Positions 1-12,765 are shown, counted from the stretch's first letter. The stretch: 64,000 nt of DNA from Isoetes taiwanensis (GCA_021234155.1 JAJEKV010000056.1:5952932-6016931); one strand, 5' to 3'. Notes: generated by a model from the sequence alone, not told the origin. Translations and numbers: made by a program.

Positions 1-966
1 CTGGGGTAATAGAACTTCGGGGTTTTGGGAGGAGGGGAAGTAAATTCAAGGGTCCTTGCAGCCTCTAACTCTTTGCTCACATCGTCATCATCAATTTGGC
101 GCTGCTTTCGAGCTTCGGTTCACCAAACAATTCCTTGTCGGTAAATTGCCATACCGCCCACGATCCTTTCTTTTATCTCCCGGATCCGCTCTTCCTGCAT
201 TTCAAGTTCTTGACCTCCTTTTTTTGCAGACCTCGCAGATTAATGAACTCGTCCGCCCGTCTCATCTAGAAGGCCGAGCTCGATTTGGTCATCGCCATAC
301 GCTCACCTTTGCCCTTGCCCTTTGAGTTTCCCGGGTGAGAATGTGGCTGAATTTGAAATCTGGATCAAGTGACATCTCTAGCGTCCGATCTTCCCATAGT
401 CTCTTACCCTCGACCTCGGCTTTATTTTTTGGGAATTCGCCCCTGGTGCATCCGGAACCACAAATTTTCATATATTGCATGCACCCGAACCCGTGATTCT
501 CCAATTCAACCTTCCCGCTAAATGTTTTGGGGGCGTTAAGCCCTTGGCAAAGCCATCTTCTTTGAATCGATCATACCAGTAATCTTTCAATTCCTCGGCC
601 GATTTACATTGAAGCATTCTACATTATTTTTGAAGGCCTCCTCTGATCCCTCACGCCCTTTGTGGCACCAAGTTCTCCATTTTCTTGATCCCCCCCTCCT
701 CCCTCCCACCGACCGTCCACCTCAACCCTCTAGAAATGGGGAAACCTTCTTTGGCGAAACCCCTTTGGCTCGGCCTCTCGCCCTTAATTTCTTTTACTTG
801 CTCGGGATTGAACCTCTTGGTCGATCCAACCTCTTTCAAGCAATCCGGCATCTTCCAGGCCGAGTTTTCTTCTAATGCACCATTCCAGTTCTCGTTAATA
901 GACGTGTTTAAGCTGATTTCCAGGTTAATCGACTCCTCCATCTGTAAAAAACACGTGAAGGCTTAA
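1..966 (-). other. Unassigned; possible decayed minus-strand coding sequence
   Basis: No gene is recognised here. On the minus strand an open frame at 941-651, continuing past stops to about 540, and another at 504-289 read as ordinary charged protein (for example EELKDYWYDRFKEDGF near 600-550), which suggests a decayed transposon or gene reading frame interrupted by stops and frameshifts. No domain can be named. The plus-strand open frames are probably shadows. Confidence 0.2.
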
Positions 967-985
967 AATAAGCTTTGAATACAAA

Positions 986-1017
986 AAAAGCGAGTTCCCG
1001 ATGGCGGGCTCGCTTTT
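986..1017. repeat. Short perfect hairpin
   Basis: AAAAGCGAG at 986-994 pairs perfectly with CTCGCTTTT at 1009-1017. Inside it CCCG and CGGG pair around an ATGG loop. It lies in a non-coding stretch between the possible minus-strand frame and the satellite. It may be the end of a mobile element or a transcribed stem-loop. Confidence 0.5.
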
Positions 1018-1319
1018 ATTACCTTAAACTAATCGGTAGAGTCAAGCGCAAATGACAACACTTGGCGAGATTCGGCAAAAAATGGCCCTTTCCGCTTCGA
1101 GCCGGTCGGAAGGGCAAAGGATCTTGGCGCACAAATGTCGGACTTAGCCATTCCTGAATCCCCACCGTCCACGCGTAAAGCGTCTCCCTAGTCGTCAACG
1201 CATCGAAAAGTTCTCGCCAGTTTCCGCCTCCTAATCACGTTCATTGGATAGCGTCGGGTGCTTAATCCCGCTAATCCGAACGAGGGCTTCGATGTGTCCA
1301 CGTGGGCCTTCCGATATAT

Positions 1320-2050
1320 TGGCGTACGTGGTGATCCCGAGGAGGGAATCACACCGTGATATCGAACCCGGCGGACAAAGATGGTCCCACGCCTACCTGC
1401 GGTGATCCCGAGGTGGGGATAACGCACCGATATCTAATCACCGATATCGCCCTGTGGTGGTGATCCCGGAGGCGATAACGCTACCGATATCTGACCTACC
1501 GATATCACCGGCGCGGTGGTGATCCCTTAGGAGGGAATCACACCGATATTGAACCCGGGCGCAAAGATGGTCCCACGCCCACGGTGGTGATCCCTGAGGT
1601 GATAACGCTGCCGATATCGGACCGCCGACATCGCCCCACGGTGGTGATCCCGAGAGGCGGATAGCGCTGCCGATATCGATCCGAGATCAGCCGTATGCGG
1701 TGGTGATCCCTGAGGAGGGAATCACGACTCCGTGACGGTGATCCCGGAGGCCGGGATCTCCACGGCTGATTTCGGTACCGCATCGCCATCGGGCGGACGG
1801 TGGATCCCGAGGCCGGATCTCCATGGTCGATTTCGCATCGCTATCGACCACGCGCTTTGGGGATCCCGGAGGCCGGGATCACAAGATGGTGATCCCGGAG
1901 GCGGGGAACACCACGGACGGCCCGGATGCGTCGCGTGGGCGGACGGCCCAGATTTCTGCAGGCCGCCTCACGTGTCAGTACGGTGAAACGGGGGGTCTTG
2001 AAACGGATTCCGTCGAGCCCTGGTGGTGATACCGGAGGCCGGTATTTTTT
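1320..2050. repeat. GC-rich satellite with higher-order structure ('GGTGATCCC' units)
   Basis: About a dozen copies of a GGTGATCCC(G)GAGG core occur, at roughly 1331, 1402, 1460, 1519, 1587, 1643, 1703, 1738, 1800, 1858, 1888 and 2025, spaced about 57-71 bp through the first half. Groups of three form a higher-order unit of about 185-188 bp: the copies at 1331, 1519 and 1703 share the same downstream 'gagggaatcac' block, and the first two also share 'aaagatggtcccacgcc'. Many units are near-palindromic (CCCGGAGGCCGGGATCAC). The open reading frames across the array are a by-product of its period. Confidence 0.85.
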
Positions 2051-2442
2051 CCTCCGGGATCCCCGAAACCAGGGTAAAACTATCCTGAGCCATCTAATGC
2101 AGTGTCCATTTCTGTTCTCCCTTATTTTGTTCCTTAAAATTTCTTAAAACTGGCACGTGTACACTCATTGATTGCAGGGCATTAATGTATGTTCAGATGC
2201 ATTTATGAGCATTTATGGCCAAGAAAGAACAGGGGCACGCCTCATGACGAGCTATGGCAGGCATCCAAGCTCCCCAAACAGAACTTATTTGATGGAGTTT
2301 TCTACGGCGGTGGATAGTCCGACGAGCTATGGCCCTTTGGTTCTTCTATCTGCCCTATATCATGCAATTAATCAGTCGGCTATGAACTTGCCGGATTGTC
2401 TGTTGAATTTTTCTTCTCGTTCTAAGATTTAGGGCAAAAAAG

Positions 2443-3398
2443 GGGAATGTTTTGGAGAGCGGTGACAAAGGTCCTCATCTTGGGGTTGATGATTCTTCTT
2501 TGGCGTCTGTAATAGGGAATGGTGAAGATTTGGGTCCTGTTATCAGGGCCGCTTTTGAAATAGGCAAACCAGAGTCTCGGATTCAGTAGTTACGCGGCTT
2601 TGCGAAGAAGGAGGAGGTGGAAATCAAAGATCTGTGCAGAGTCCATTATGAAGAGTTTATCCAAGCTGTCGATGAGTTGAGGTATGTTTTGGTTGATGCC
2701 GAGGAGCTTAAGAATAAACTTGCTGATGGAAATCCTCAGATGCAAGATGTAGGGAATGCATTGCTTGTGAAATTAGATGAATTGACAGAATGCCATGGTA
2801 TAAAGAAGAATCTTACTGAGACAGTGAAGTCTCTTAAGATTTGCACTACTGTGCTAGATTTGTGTGTTAAAATAAATGATTACATGGCAAAGGACAACTA
2901 TTATCCTGCACTAAAGACTTTAGATGCCATAGAAAAGGATTACCTGGCGCAAATTCCAGTCGGGCATTATCACTGCTTCTTGAGAAGAAGATTCCATTAT
3001 TTAGATTATTCATAGAAAAAAGGGTGAGCCAAGAATTCAATGACTGGCTGGTTAAGATCAGAACAATTTCTAGAGAGATTGGACAACTTTCAATTCGTCA
3101 AGCATCTTCAGCACAACAAAGAGAAGAGGAGCTAAGGGGTAAGCAGAGACAAGCATAGGAACAAAGCAGGTCGAGTGTCAGGGAAGATGTGTATATGTTG
3201 GAAATGGAAGACCTCGATGAAGATGACTCCTTACTGAAGTTTGATCTCACCCCTGTATACAGAGCCCATTACATACATACGTGTCTTGGGCTTCAGGATC
3301 AGCTTAGAGAATACTACTTCAAGAATAGGCATTTGCAGTTGAATTATGCGGTCAATAAAATGAATTCTGTTTTGGAAGATCAGGCTCTGTTCTAAACC
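2443..3398 (+). pseudogene. SEC15: Exocyst subunit SEC15-like pseudogene, N-terminal part
   Basis: The conceptual translation follows the N-terminal third of plant exocyst component SEC15, which tethers secretory vesicles at the plasma membrane. Recognisable blocks are NGEDLGPVIRAAFE, EVEIKDLCRVHYEEFI, LRYVLVDAEELKNKL, KICTTVLDLCVKIND, YPALKTLDAIEKDYL and LKFDLTPVYRAHYIHTCLG. It is broken by an in-frame TAG at 2587, a frameshift near 2960 (the frame reading SQEFNDWLVKIRTISREIG follows) and a further stop near 3158. Homology ends near 3390, well short of the roughly 800 residues usual for the family. There are no introns, but plant SEC15 genes are often intronless, so this does not prove retrotransposition. 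The family assignment is confident from recognition of the blocks; loss of function is seen directly. Confidence 0.85.
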
Positions 3399-3399
3399 G

Positions 3400-4290
3400 G
3401 GTTTCTCTGTTGTAAACCGGGCTTCTCTTTTCCGCCATAGGTAGATCTCCATTCTAAACCGGAAGATAGGGAAAAGGCATGGCTTGAATCTTGGAAATAG
3501 ATCTTCCAATCTTTGCAGGGTTTCAAAGGCCATTTGACATCACATTCCAAAGTAGTGGGCATCGTCAGACACTGTGGGAACATACAAGTGAATCATTCCA
3601 AACCTAAGAAGTTCACAGATGGCTATTGCCAATGAGACTACAACAAAGTATCTAATAATTGATGGACGGCATCATTCTGTGACTGAATGCCAGGTCATTC
3701 TGTGTTTGGACGCCAGTGGGTGAGAAAATTTGGATTCACATTCAAAAATCTGCTACATATTTGCCCATTTGTGATCTATTCCATGTGAGTTGGACTGCCT
3801 CTCTTTTTTTTACCAAAATTTGCCCATTTCATTGGGTTCCATTCTAGCAGTCAGATTGTCTGTCTGCAAATTTCGTTCTATGTACTCATAGAATTCCATC
3901 TGTAAGTGAGTTATTAAGGGTTCTGCATCATTTTCTGCTCTAATAGAAATACTTTAAATTAGTTATTTATTGCTGTCATGTAGAATTAATCCCATAAGCT
4001 TAAATTAGCTTGGAAAATGCATCAGCTCATCTCTCCTTAGAAAAGCCAAATATCTCTTAACTTGTTAGCGAGTTCTGTTTTGAGCAAACTGCTAGTTACC
4101 TTGTGCAAAATATACATATTTCAAGTGGATCTAAATCAAAGACCTATTTATGATCTATTCCTTAGCATTTGTGACCTACTTAATAAGTAGATCAGGATTC
4201 CTGCATGCGTAATTACAATCTTTCATAATCAATGCATCCTTATATTTGGAACCATGCATCTAATATATGAAGGTCATATGTAGCAATTGC
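3400..4290. other. No gene seen
   Basis: AT-rich sequence with a short run of 'taaaccggg..ttctct' repeats at 3392-3465 just after the SEC15 homology stops, perhaps the junction of whatever truncated it. Nothing else is recognised. Confidence 0.5.
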
Positions 4291-4291
4291 T

Positions 4292-4345
4292 AGTTGGTCT
4301 CCGTGGACGATAAAATCATATTCTATTCTATTCTATTCTATATAA
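4292..4345 (+). mobile_element. 3'-terminal fragment of a non-LTR element with (TATTC)n tail
   Basis: The segment TTGGTCTCCGTGGACGATAA at about 4294-4313 is followed by about four TATTC repeats ending in TATAT. The same 3' end followed by the same pentanucleotide tail occurs inverted at about 40617-40680, and followed by a (CCTT)n tail at 42940-43002. This copy is an extreme 5' truncation in which only the last 25 bp or so remain. Confidence 0.7.
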
Positions 4346-5350
4346 ATTTCTTCCATCTTATATTAGATCTGTCAAGAACTTTTTGTAGCTTATGCCAATG
4401 GCTAAATGCATGAAATAATTAGATCAGATTTAATCTGTTTTGCTCGATTTTGAGGAAGTGGGTCAACTGCTCTCCATTTGCATAACGCTATTAGCCTCTT
4501 GTGCAATGAAAAGCCTAAAATCTAATAATGCACAAGGTGCTGATGTTAGATGCTGATGCAGATTGTAATCATGATCATAATTTTCTTCCTTGTGGCACGT
4601 CGCCCTTCCTCTGGCCAAAGCTATAGGCTGGGCAAAAGTAAACCCACGTTTGCAGATCTAGAAGAGCTCTGGCGAAATGCCCTACCTCTTCTTCTTTTGC
4701 TTGCATTTTTTGCATCTCTATAGTATCAATGCTTCTGTATCAATGCCACTGCGAGTGTTATGCTCGTAACAAAAATTGCTAGCCAAAAAATGTCAAGGCA
4801 AAACTAGGTCACGAGAATTCAATGAACAAATGCTAGTGTAAATTATAGAATTAAAAGCGACATGTTGATATTGCTTCCCACTATCAGCCGGAGGATAATA
4901 TTTATCCTTCAAAGAGCATAGAATGGTAATCGTAGCTTTATAAACCATAAAAGCGTAAACTTGTGTATGCAAGCAAGACTTGCTAGATTTAGACAAGTGG
5001 CAAACATGCCTTCAATACAAAAAACAAAGTGCAAATATTTTTGGTGAGAAATTTCCTCACTAAACTCTTATTGATAAGTTGTAAGGGCTAACTGGTAGAA
5101 TACATCAATGGATGATTGGCATTACTTTATATCTCTCTCATGATATTTATATAATAGATGATTCGCAGTACATTAAATCTCTCTCATGATATGCTGCATG
5201 ATTTTAATAATTTAAAATCTATTATGTGTGTTACTTCCAGGGTCAGTATCATAGGCTTTAGGATGACTATTAATACACAGTGTCTTTCTATTTTGCTTCA
5301 AGTGGCCTAAAGACTTAAAGTTTAGATCTATCCATGGAGCAGTATTTATA
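4346..5350. other. No gene seen
   Basis: AT-rich intergenic sequence. The short open frames in it show no recognisable protein. Confidence 0.4.
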
Positions 5351-5356
5351 GGGCTC

Positions 5357-5612
5357 CTTAAACTACAGAGGTTAGAATTCCCCATGCTCAAACACAGTTC
5401 AATTTTTGTATGTTTGGAACTTAGATTCTTTTGATTTAATACAAAACATCTTTCGTAACAAGTTGTTATGGTCAATATTCTTCTATTGTGCGGGCACTGA
5501 ACACAAGGCAAAAAAATACAGGTTCAAATTCTGCATGTTCTAGCATGTATAGACAAGTTGGGGAAGAGAAACGTTCAAGGCCGCCGCGATAAGTTTCTTG
5601 TAATATAAACTA
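5357..5612 (+). repeat. Dispersed repeat, copy 1 (second copy at 10058-10306)
   Basis: About 250 bp, from 'ggttagaattccccatgctc' to 'aagtttcttgta', recur in direct orientation at 10058-10306 with scattered substitutions. In this copy the left half of the GC-rich palindrome at its 3' end is missing (about 5581). Confidence 0.85.
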
Positions 5613-6245
5613 GTAACATTGCCCGGTGTTGCCGGGCTTAGTAGCAATATGTTATGTTCAGACATAGGGTTATTAAGAACATAGGCGTACAGTAATGCCT
5701 AGCAATGCCAAACATGAGAAGGTGGCAAACGTATTGGGTGGTTGTCTGCATTTAACTTGTACTTCTAATTAGTAGATGTTGTATTGGGGTCTTAACATGG
5801 GTTAATGGACAACTACATGATAAACTACTATAATTGCCATTTACTCCAAGGGGAAATTGAATATTGCAAAAAACCTTTCCAACCTACGAATTTATCACAA
5901 CTTCTATTGGATTTGTCGCTGTAGATTTTAATCTAGTTACATCTACAAAAATTAATTACATAATACAAATTATGCAAGGACATGGTCTAACGGAGCCGTG
6001 ATTCACTGTTTATAAGATCTCAAGTTTGAGTTCTACTGTTTTTTTTTTCTTTAGCTCTATTGTTGACGATAAAAGACGAAGAAACACATCCCCTTTCAAA
6101 ATAAGTCATATAGGGATAGGTTCTTCTGTTTTACCAGCATTATGCTAACTATGTGATGAATAGAAAGGGCATCAAATGTATTTATCTTAATCTTAACATA
6201 TACAAGAAATTTATCGCGGCGGCCAAGGCCGCCGCGAACATTTCT
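5570..6245. mobile_element. Small element with inverted GC-rich ends
   Basis: The left end reads AAGGCCGCCGCGATAAG followed by TTTCTTGTA (from 5580). The right end, ending near 6240, carries its inverse (CAAGAAATTTATCGCGGCGG, then CCAAGGCCGCCGCGAAC). The full palindrome GCGGCGGCCTTGGCCGCCGC survives at the right end and in the copy near 10275. Just inside the left end is a second small hairpin, GCCCGGTGTTGCCGGGC. No transposase is encoded, so it is probably a non-autonomous DNA transposon. No target duplication could be defined. Confidence 0.6.
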
Positions 6246-6654
6246 CTTTTTCAAAACGGTGCAGTTGGACCCCAGTTAACGTCCAACATTCTCTTCTGCA
6301 ATGGCCAAGTGATTCTAGATTGATGTGAAGCAACTTCGTAAGATCTTACATTCTAACTCTAATTCAAAATGGGAGAATATTTACCTTGCATGCAATTAGT
6401 GAAGCAGAAGAGAAGCGCTCACAATAGCTCTTCAAGTGCTTTCAATGTGTCGAGACAATAAGAAGACCTTCTATTTATAAGATGGAGTTTTGTTGGATGA
6501 TCGACACACATGACTAATCTAGGGCTATATTTATGCCAAGTGCCTATATCGCAACTCGCATGTAATCATTAATATCATTCGATATATATTTCATATCCAT
6601 AATTATCCTAAAATGGATATCATTAAGATTCTATATATATTGGGATTGATATCT

Positions 6655-7520
6655 TCTAACAAATTTGCCAATGGCCGCAATAAATGCAAAGTGCACACAT
6701 GTCGTGCTTTGATAACTCGCAATAAATGCAAAGCGTATTAATGGCCGCAATAAATGCAAAGTGCACACATGTCGTGCTTTGATAACTCGCAATAAATGCA
6801 AAGCGTATTAATGGTCGATAAATGCAAAGCCGCAATAAATGCAGAGTGCACACATGTCGTGCTTTGATAACTCGCAATAAATGCAAAGCGTATTAATGGC
6901 CGCAATAAATGCAAAGCGTATTAATGGTCGCAATAAATGCAAAAGGTATTAATGGCCGCAATAAATGCAAAGTGCACACATGTCGTGCTTTGATAACTTC
7001 GCAATAAATGCAAAACGATTAATGGGTCGCAATAAATGCAAAGCGTATTAATGGTCGCAATAAATGCAAAAGGTATTAATGGCTACAATAAATGCAAAGT
7101 GCACACATGTCGTGCTTTGATAATTCGCAATAAATTCAAAGCGTATTAATGGCCACAAAAAAATGCAAGGTGTAATTAATGGCCGCAATAAATGCAAAGT
7201 GCACAAATCTGCCATAAATACGATGAATGCAACGTGTCATCCTATGGTAATGCTCATATCTTCCTCCGCCATAAATGCTCATAAATGCCCGCAATAAATG
7301 CTTTATAATCAATGAATGCACACAATATTCGAGGTTATTAATGGCTGCAATAAATGCTTTACAATCAATGAATGCACACTGTACACGTGTCATGTAATCA
7401 CGTCAACATCACGAAATATTCGAGGTTACTGCAATAAATGCTTTATATAATCAATGAATGCAAAAATGAATGCAAAGAAGGTTATTAAGTGGCCGCAATA
7501 AATGCTGCAATAAATGCTTT
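6655..7520. repeat. AT-rich minisatellite ('GCAATAAATGCAAAG' units)
   Basis: More than twenty imperfect copies of a core GCAATAAATGCAAAG(C/T)G, often preceded by TTAATGGCC, make units of about 24-28 bp. A longer unit of about 70 bp also carries CACACATGTCGTGCTTTGATAACTC; it is repeated almost perfectly from 6669 and recurs near 6840, 6970 and 7100. The right part (7200-7520) is more diverged, with TTTATAATCAATGAATGCA variants. Open frames across the array are repeat-encoded. Confidence 0.85.
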
Positions 7521-7529
7521 ATAAGTAAT

Positions 7530-10050
7530 AAATGCCATGTTTTAAGAATTTTGAAGGAACAAAATGAAGGAGAACAGAAATTGGACACTCAATTACATAG
7601 GAAGGATAAAGCAGTACCCTTTTTTGTTTGATTCTAATATTTTTTCTCCAGGAAAAAGTTTGGGGGCGACACGTGTTTTTTTTTTTACTAGGACGACACG
7701 TGTTTTTATAAGAAGCCATGACAGTTAAATTGTTATATTACTGATTGAGCGTTGATGTTGGTTTTTCCCTTGAGATGTAATTGCTAACTAGACTGTAAGG
7801 TTCAGATATGAAGGTCAAGCTGCATAGTACTGCAGCACTATACCTTCACTATACCTTCTGTACGTCCACTACCTACATGATGCATTGTGAATATATTAAA
7901 AGATGGATACTCTATCATTCCAAGTTGTGTACAGGCATAATGTTAGAAATATTGTATTCATGCCCATGGCAGCATAAGGAAAGATGTCTTGCCACATTCT
8001 AGGACTCCATGCCGAAAAATTCCGATAATACCAACACCGGTAATATTTCTCACGACAAAAAAAATTCAAACTTAATAGTGGGAAGACCATTTCTACATAA
8101 TTTGAGAATCGGAGTTCCAAATATTGCAGGAAAAATGGTTTGAGGACCTTTATGTATTTGGAAAGCTCGTTTTTTAGCCTCGGCCTGGTCCAAATCGTGT
8201 TTCTATTTTGCAAGTCTAGACATCTTTGATGTTGTAAGGCTAATGAGGCAAAGCATAATGATTCAGAGCGAGAGAAACCCTCATTATCCGTGAGCTGGTG
8301 CCGGTTTGGTGGTGATTTAAGGTTATGTTGAATGCAATCTTACGTCAATACTAACTATTATTATTGTTTGAAATCCAGTCATCCTATATTATCAATTGCA
8401 TTCTCTAATGACCGAAAGTGCTTTTTGTGCGATCAACAACTATCTTTTAAATTAATAATAATGGTATGTTATAGAAGATTCTTGCATCATGGAGATCCAG
8501 TTGTATGTCTTTGATAACCGGGTGCTTTTGGCGATCAAGAACCATGTTTGAGATTGTATATGGAATTGAACATCATTTGGGAGGTTTTTCTATTGGCGAA
8601 GTGCATTATGTTCGTGTAAGCATTGAATATTCTCATAACTAGCATTTTGATTCGGATGTATGCAAAAGGTTGGAGCTTAGAAGAGGCATCACGAAGGTCT
8701 TTATTAACTTGGCATATCAATATATACTTACTTGGAGTGCCATGCTTGCGGTATCTTTTGTTACATGGTAAGAGTTTTCTAGTTCTGACTTGCTTCGATG
8801 AAGTTGGAACAAATCTTAAATACCCTAGCAAAGAAAAGCAACATTGGAGCATGATATGATGGCCATCTACCGGCAGATTATTGAAAGTGGAGTGGACTCC
8901 GGATAGATGGTGTTATGGAAAATGTGAATTTGTCACGAGATAGATGGTGTTATGGAAAATGTGGATTTGTCCGGCAAATATTGAACATTAGATGGGATTG
9001 TTTAAGCCTTTAAGTGGCGGACTCATTTTGAGATCTCGATCTCAATTCTCGCCAAAAATGTCTCACATATAAGGATAGTTCAAATTGATATGCCTTCAAA
9101 TTTATAACAATGTTGAGCTCAATTTTCTCATCCATTTTGCAATGTCATTATAGCCGCACAAGTTAATGCAACGTTACATTCTAGCAAACCAAAGTTAATT
9201 GATCAAGACATCACAACTTTCCAACAATCAAGCCATTCAACATTTTCATAGCCGATTAGTGGTAAAATGGATAATGAAATAGTGAGTGTGGTAAATAGTT
9301 AACGAAATCAAATGGCTGAAGCATGCTAAAAACTGCGTTAACTAGTTAACGAAATCAAATTGCTGAAGCATGCCAGAAATTGCATTAACGGTTCATCTTG
9401 CTCTATAAATTCTAATATACCATAGGCTAAAGCAGTTGAAACAAACACTTTTTTTGTACAAGCTACATCAACACGAGTGAGCTATAAGCTTCTTGACTAA
9501 GATGGGCCAACACTATTTTAAATAAGTAGATTTGAGTTGTGATACCATTCCATGGGATGGGAGGTTGATAATTGTACGAGGAAGGGTAAAGAAAAGGCAA
9601 TTTCAAATTTTCCACGTAACTACTACGAGCAAGGAGTTAAATGTTATTGCCTGAAGTGGTGCATATGTAATTACAATTTGACCTCAATCTTTATAATATG
9701 GAGGGAAGGCATAGGGGGCTCGGCGAAGATGGGCTTGGGGCAAAATGGCAAATGGCAATTCAGGAACAAAATGGATTGTCTATTCCGCGGGACTCCCACA
9801 GGACTGCCTTTTGCGAAATCCATAGGACTCCCACGACTTTGCCTTTTGCTGCCCTTGAGGATCATCCAAAGACTCTTTTCAGTTATTTCTCTGATCATTC
9901 AGCCAGTACTTTAAGAATAAAACAGCCAGTAAAAATTCATCCATCTCCATGATGCATATCATAAATTCGTTCTTACCATATGGAAAGCTATTGGGTTAAT
10001 GGGTCATGTTTTATTCGTGTGCATTTTGAATAACCATTTTGTATAGATAT
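7530..10050. other. No gene recognised; two short tandem duplications
   Basis: AT-rich sequence. 'gatagatggtgttatggaaaatgtg' is duplicated in tandem at about 8899-8965, and a unit of about 46 bp beginning GTTAACGAAATCAAAT is duplicated at about 9298-9388. Short open frames, such as those around 8535-8860 and 9552-9950, match no family I know and are not called as genes. Confidence 0.4.
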
Positions 10051-10057
10051 ATTGGAA

Positions 10058-10306
10058 ACTACGGAGGTTAGAATTCCCCATGCTCAAACACAGTTCAATT
10101 TTTGCATATTCAGAACTTAGATTCTTTTGATTTAATACAAAACATCTTTGGTAACGAGTCGTTATGGTCAATATCCTTCAATCGTGCGAGCACTGAACAC
10201 AAGGCAAAAAAATGCAGGTTCAAATTCTGCATGTTCTACCATGTATAGACGAGTTGGGGAAGAGAAACGTTCGCGGCGGCCTTGGCCGCCGCGATAAGTT
10301 TCTTGT
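10058..10306 (+). repeat. Dispersed repeat, copy 2, with intact GC palindrome
   Basis: Second copy of the 5357-5612 repeat. Here the perfect palindrome GCGGCGGCCTTGGCCGCCGC is intact near 10275, followed by GATAAGTTTCTTGTA. The sequence beyond about 10306 differs from that after the first copy. Confidence 0.85.
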
Positions 10307-10309
10307 ATA

Positions 10310-12760
10310 ACTAAATGGGTGCCCAATGGTGCTAGGGGTAGATGTCACCATTCAAATTAAGCTCAATTTTCTAGAATCTGAGTTATTGCATTTGGTCAAT
10401 ATGGATATATTTGTAAGGTCACAAATATAACTCTTAAATATTTAATTTGATTACGTTGAAAAAATTGATGTACCCCAAAACATAAGAATAGCATGCACTA
10501 ATTTCAAAACATCATCATCCAATTATAGGATCATATACTGTATTAGAACTATGATTGCATGCATTTGCAATTTTATTGTCTAATGCATGAATTTAGCTCA
10601 GCAAGGTAGTTTGTTGCTTCTGCATTTCAAACAACCTTTGTGTCTCCTGTATTGGAAACAACTCTGTATTTCAATTCTCCTGGATTGGAAACATTGTAGT
10701 AAGCAAACAACATTTGTAGTAATATTAGTAAAAACATGATATATCTTGACAAAATGTCGTACCTAATTGGATTGCAGGGTCTTCTTGCAAATAAAAGGGA
10801 GCAGTAAGTTATATTATACAGATTATGCCTCATTGGAGAGCTATTGCAGAGTCTTAAATCTAAAACAGAAGGATGGCATAGAAGATTATATCCCACTGGA
10901 GCGCTATAGCATATTTTTAATCCTGAAGTCATAACAGGAAAGGATGGCCTAGATATCAACACTATTTATTTAGTTTAGAGGCAACTAAACTTTCATGCAT
11001 ATGTAATCTATGCACAAGGCTCATTTCATGCACATAGAGGGCTCGTACTTAACACGAAGTCACAACAATGAACTGAATGCAGATATCTATGGTGACAGAG
11101 GCATGTCATTCTATTTCCTATTACCATGTTTGTCCACATCAGCTACATCAACATATAAAACCATCTCTATCTTGTTACTTTCAAATCAAACACATTGGAC
11201 AGTACTTTTGTGATTGAAAGAGAGGATTGAAAAAATGAAAAAATTGAAAGATGCTTATGCTAAAAAGATAAAGACTTACCTTTAACAAATGCCTCCGAAG
11301 AATTTCATCCTCATGAACTATTGCTCTATTTGTTAGATCTGTCTGAGATATTCTTCATATTCCAGATTATAGTGAATGGATGAGGCATAGTGAGAAATGC
11401 TGAACTTATGGTAGTAAAGATCACAGCAACATAAAAATCAGGTGAAAATCCAAGAAATTAATAAGGCAACACAGAATTAAAAAAAAAATGCAGAATTTCA
11501 GCACTATAACCAATCCATTCTAGATAGACATATGACCTACAAATAGGCTAGAAATTAAGGCATTTGAATGTTAGTAAAATCTTCAAACATAAGGAATACC
11601 ATCCCATTGTCCATAGGGCATACCATCCTATTGTCCATCAAAACCAACTTACCTTGTATATGAAACAGAGAATTATTGCAGCTTGTTCTGCACATATAGA
11701 AGTAATATAGAAATAACATCGGCAATACCCTACAAAGTAGGAGGGTAAGAAGCGCAAGATAGAAACTTTCTGTCAACAATATTATCCATTCTTATAACTT
11801 TTGAGAATGTGTGCAGTCCATGCACATGTGTAATGCCACTGCATGCCCTCAAGGTTGTAATTGCAACACCACCGCCTTAAATGAACGGAATTGAACATGC
11901 AATCTTCTTATATGCATAAGAGTGTCCGATACCTAGAACAACCTTAGATAATTATAGAAAGTAGAATTGAAATGCAAAAGAATGGTACTAATAATCACGC
12001 AAACCATCAAGACTCATCTCCGTTGCCAGACCTCCCACCCATAAAAAGGAAGCAATAAATTAAAGTATACTAGTTTTGAGAGGAAATCCAAAATGCAACT
12101 CAAAGCGGACCGATAGACAAAAGTGCCTATATTCTTGACATAAAGCTCACCTATTGCCTCTAGTCCAGAATTTCTCCAAGCTATATGCAGCATCCATAAC
12201 ACTGGTAAAAGCTACCAAGATGAACATAATGCTTCACATTCTCTTCACAGTGGATTAATACGAAAGGCAATGTCTGACTATGCTGATACACCTGCAAACA
12301 TTAATCCAATTGCATACATTGCGGTTATCATGACAAAAATAAGCACAAAATCCCTGAGCAAAAATCACCTTTGTGATCCCCTCTATTAGCATTTGTCATT
12401 TATGTAAAGTTCGGCAAGATAATATGGAGCTTCAAAGAAAATCTCTGCACAAAAACCTTGAGGGAAAGAAACCTTATGCTGACACCATGTCACAAAATCG
12501 TGCCTTGGGCTATTATCAAGAAACCAAGTCACGGTTCCAATAAAACCTGGAGCAAAATCGTGGCCAAACATGGTCCTTTAAAAATCAAGTTTAAGTTCGA
12601 AGGGTTTTAAGCTTGCATGCTCAAAAGACTGCCTCCATCTATTTACCTTCATTTCTTGGGCACAATCAATCAATGAAATATGTTGTAAATGGAGTTATCC
12701 AGTTTAGAGCTAGATTTGGGGGCAAGTCTGAATGTTACAACTTATTGCAAACAATTAGAC
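10310..12760. other. No gene seen
   Basis: AT-rich intergenic sequence. Nothing recognisable on either strand; short open frames look incidental. Confidence 0.4.
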
Positions 12761-12765
12761 TTAGG

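Noticed and set aside
1188-2029. Several 68-84-codon frames with Gly, Arg and Pro
   Set aside because: Products of the GC-rich satellite period.
2443-3398. SEC15 as a functional gene
   Set aside because: In-frame stops, a frameshift and loss of about two thirds of the protein.
6656-7393. Repeat array considered as a possible CRISPR
   Set aside because: Units are contiguous or nested with no unique spacers of constant size, and the context is a plant nuclear genome.
8535-8860. 105-codon minus-strand frame and overlapping 78-codon plus-strand frame
   Set aside because: No recognisable domain and no splice or homology support.
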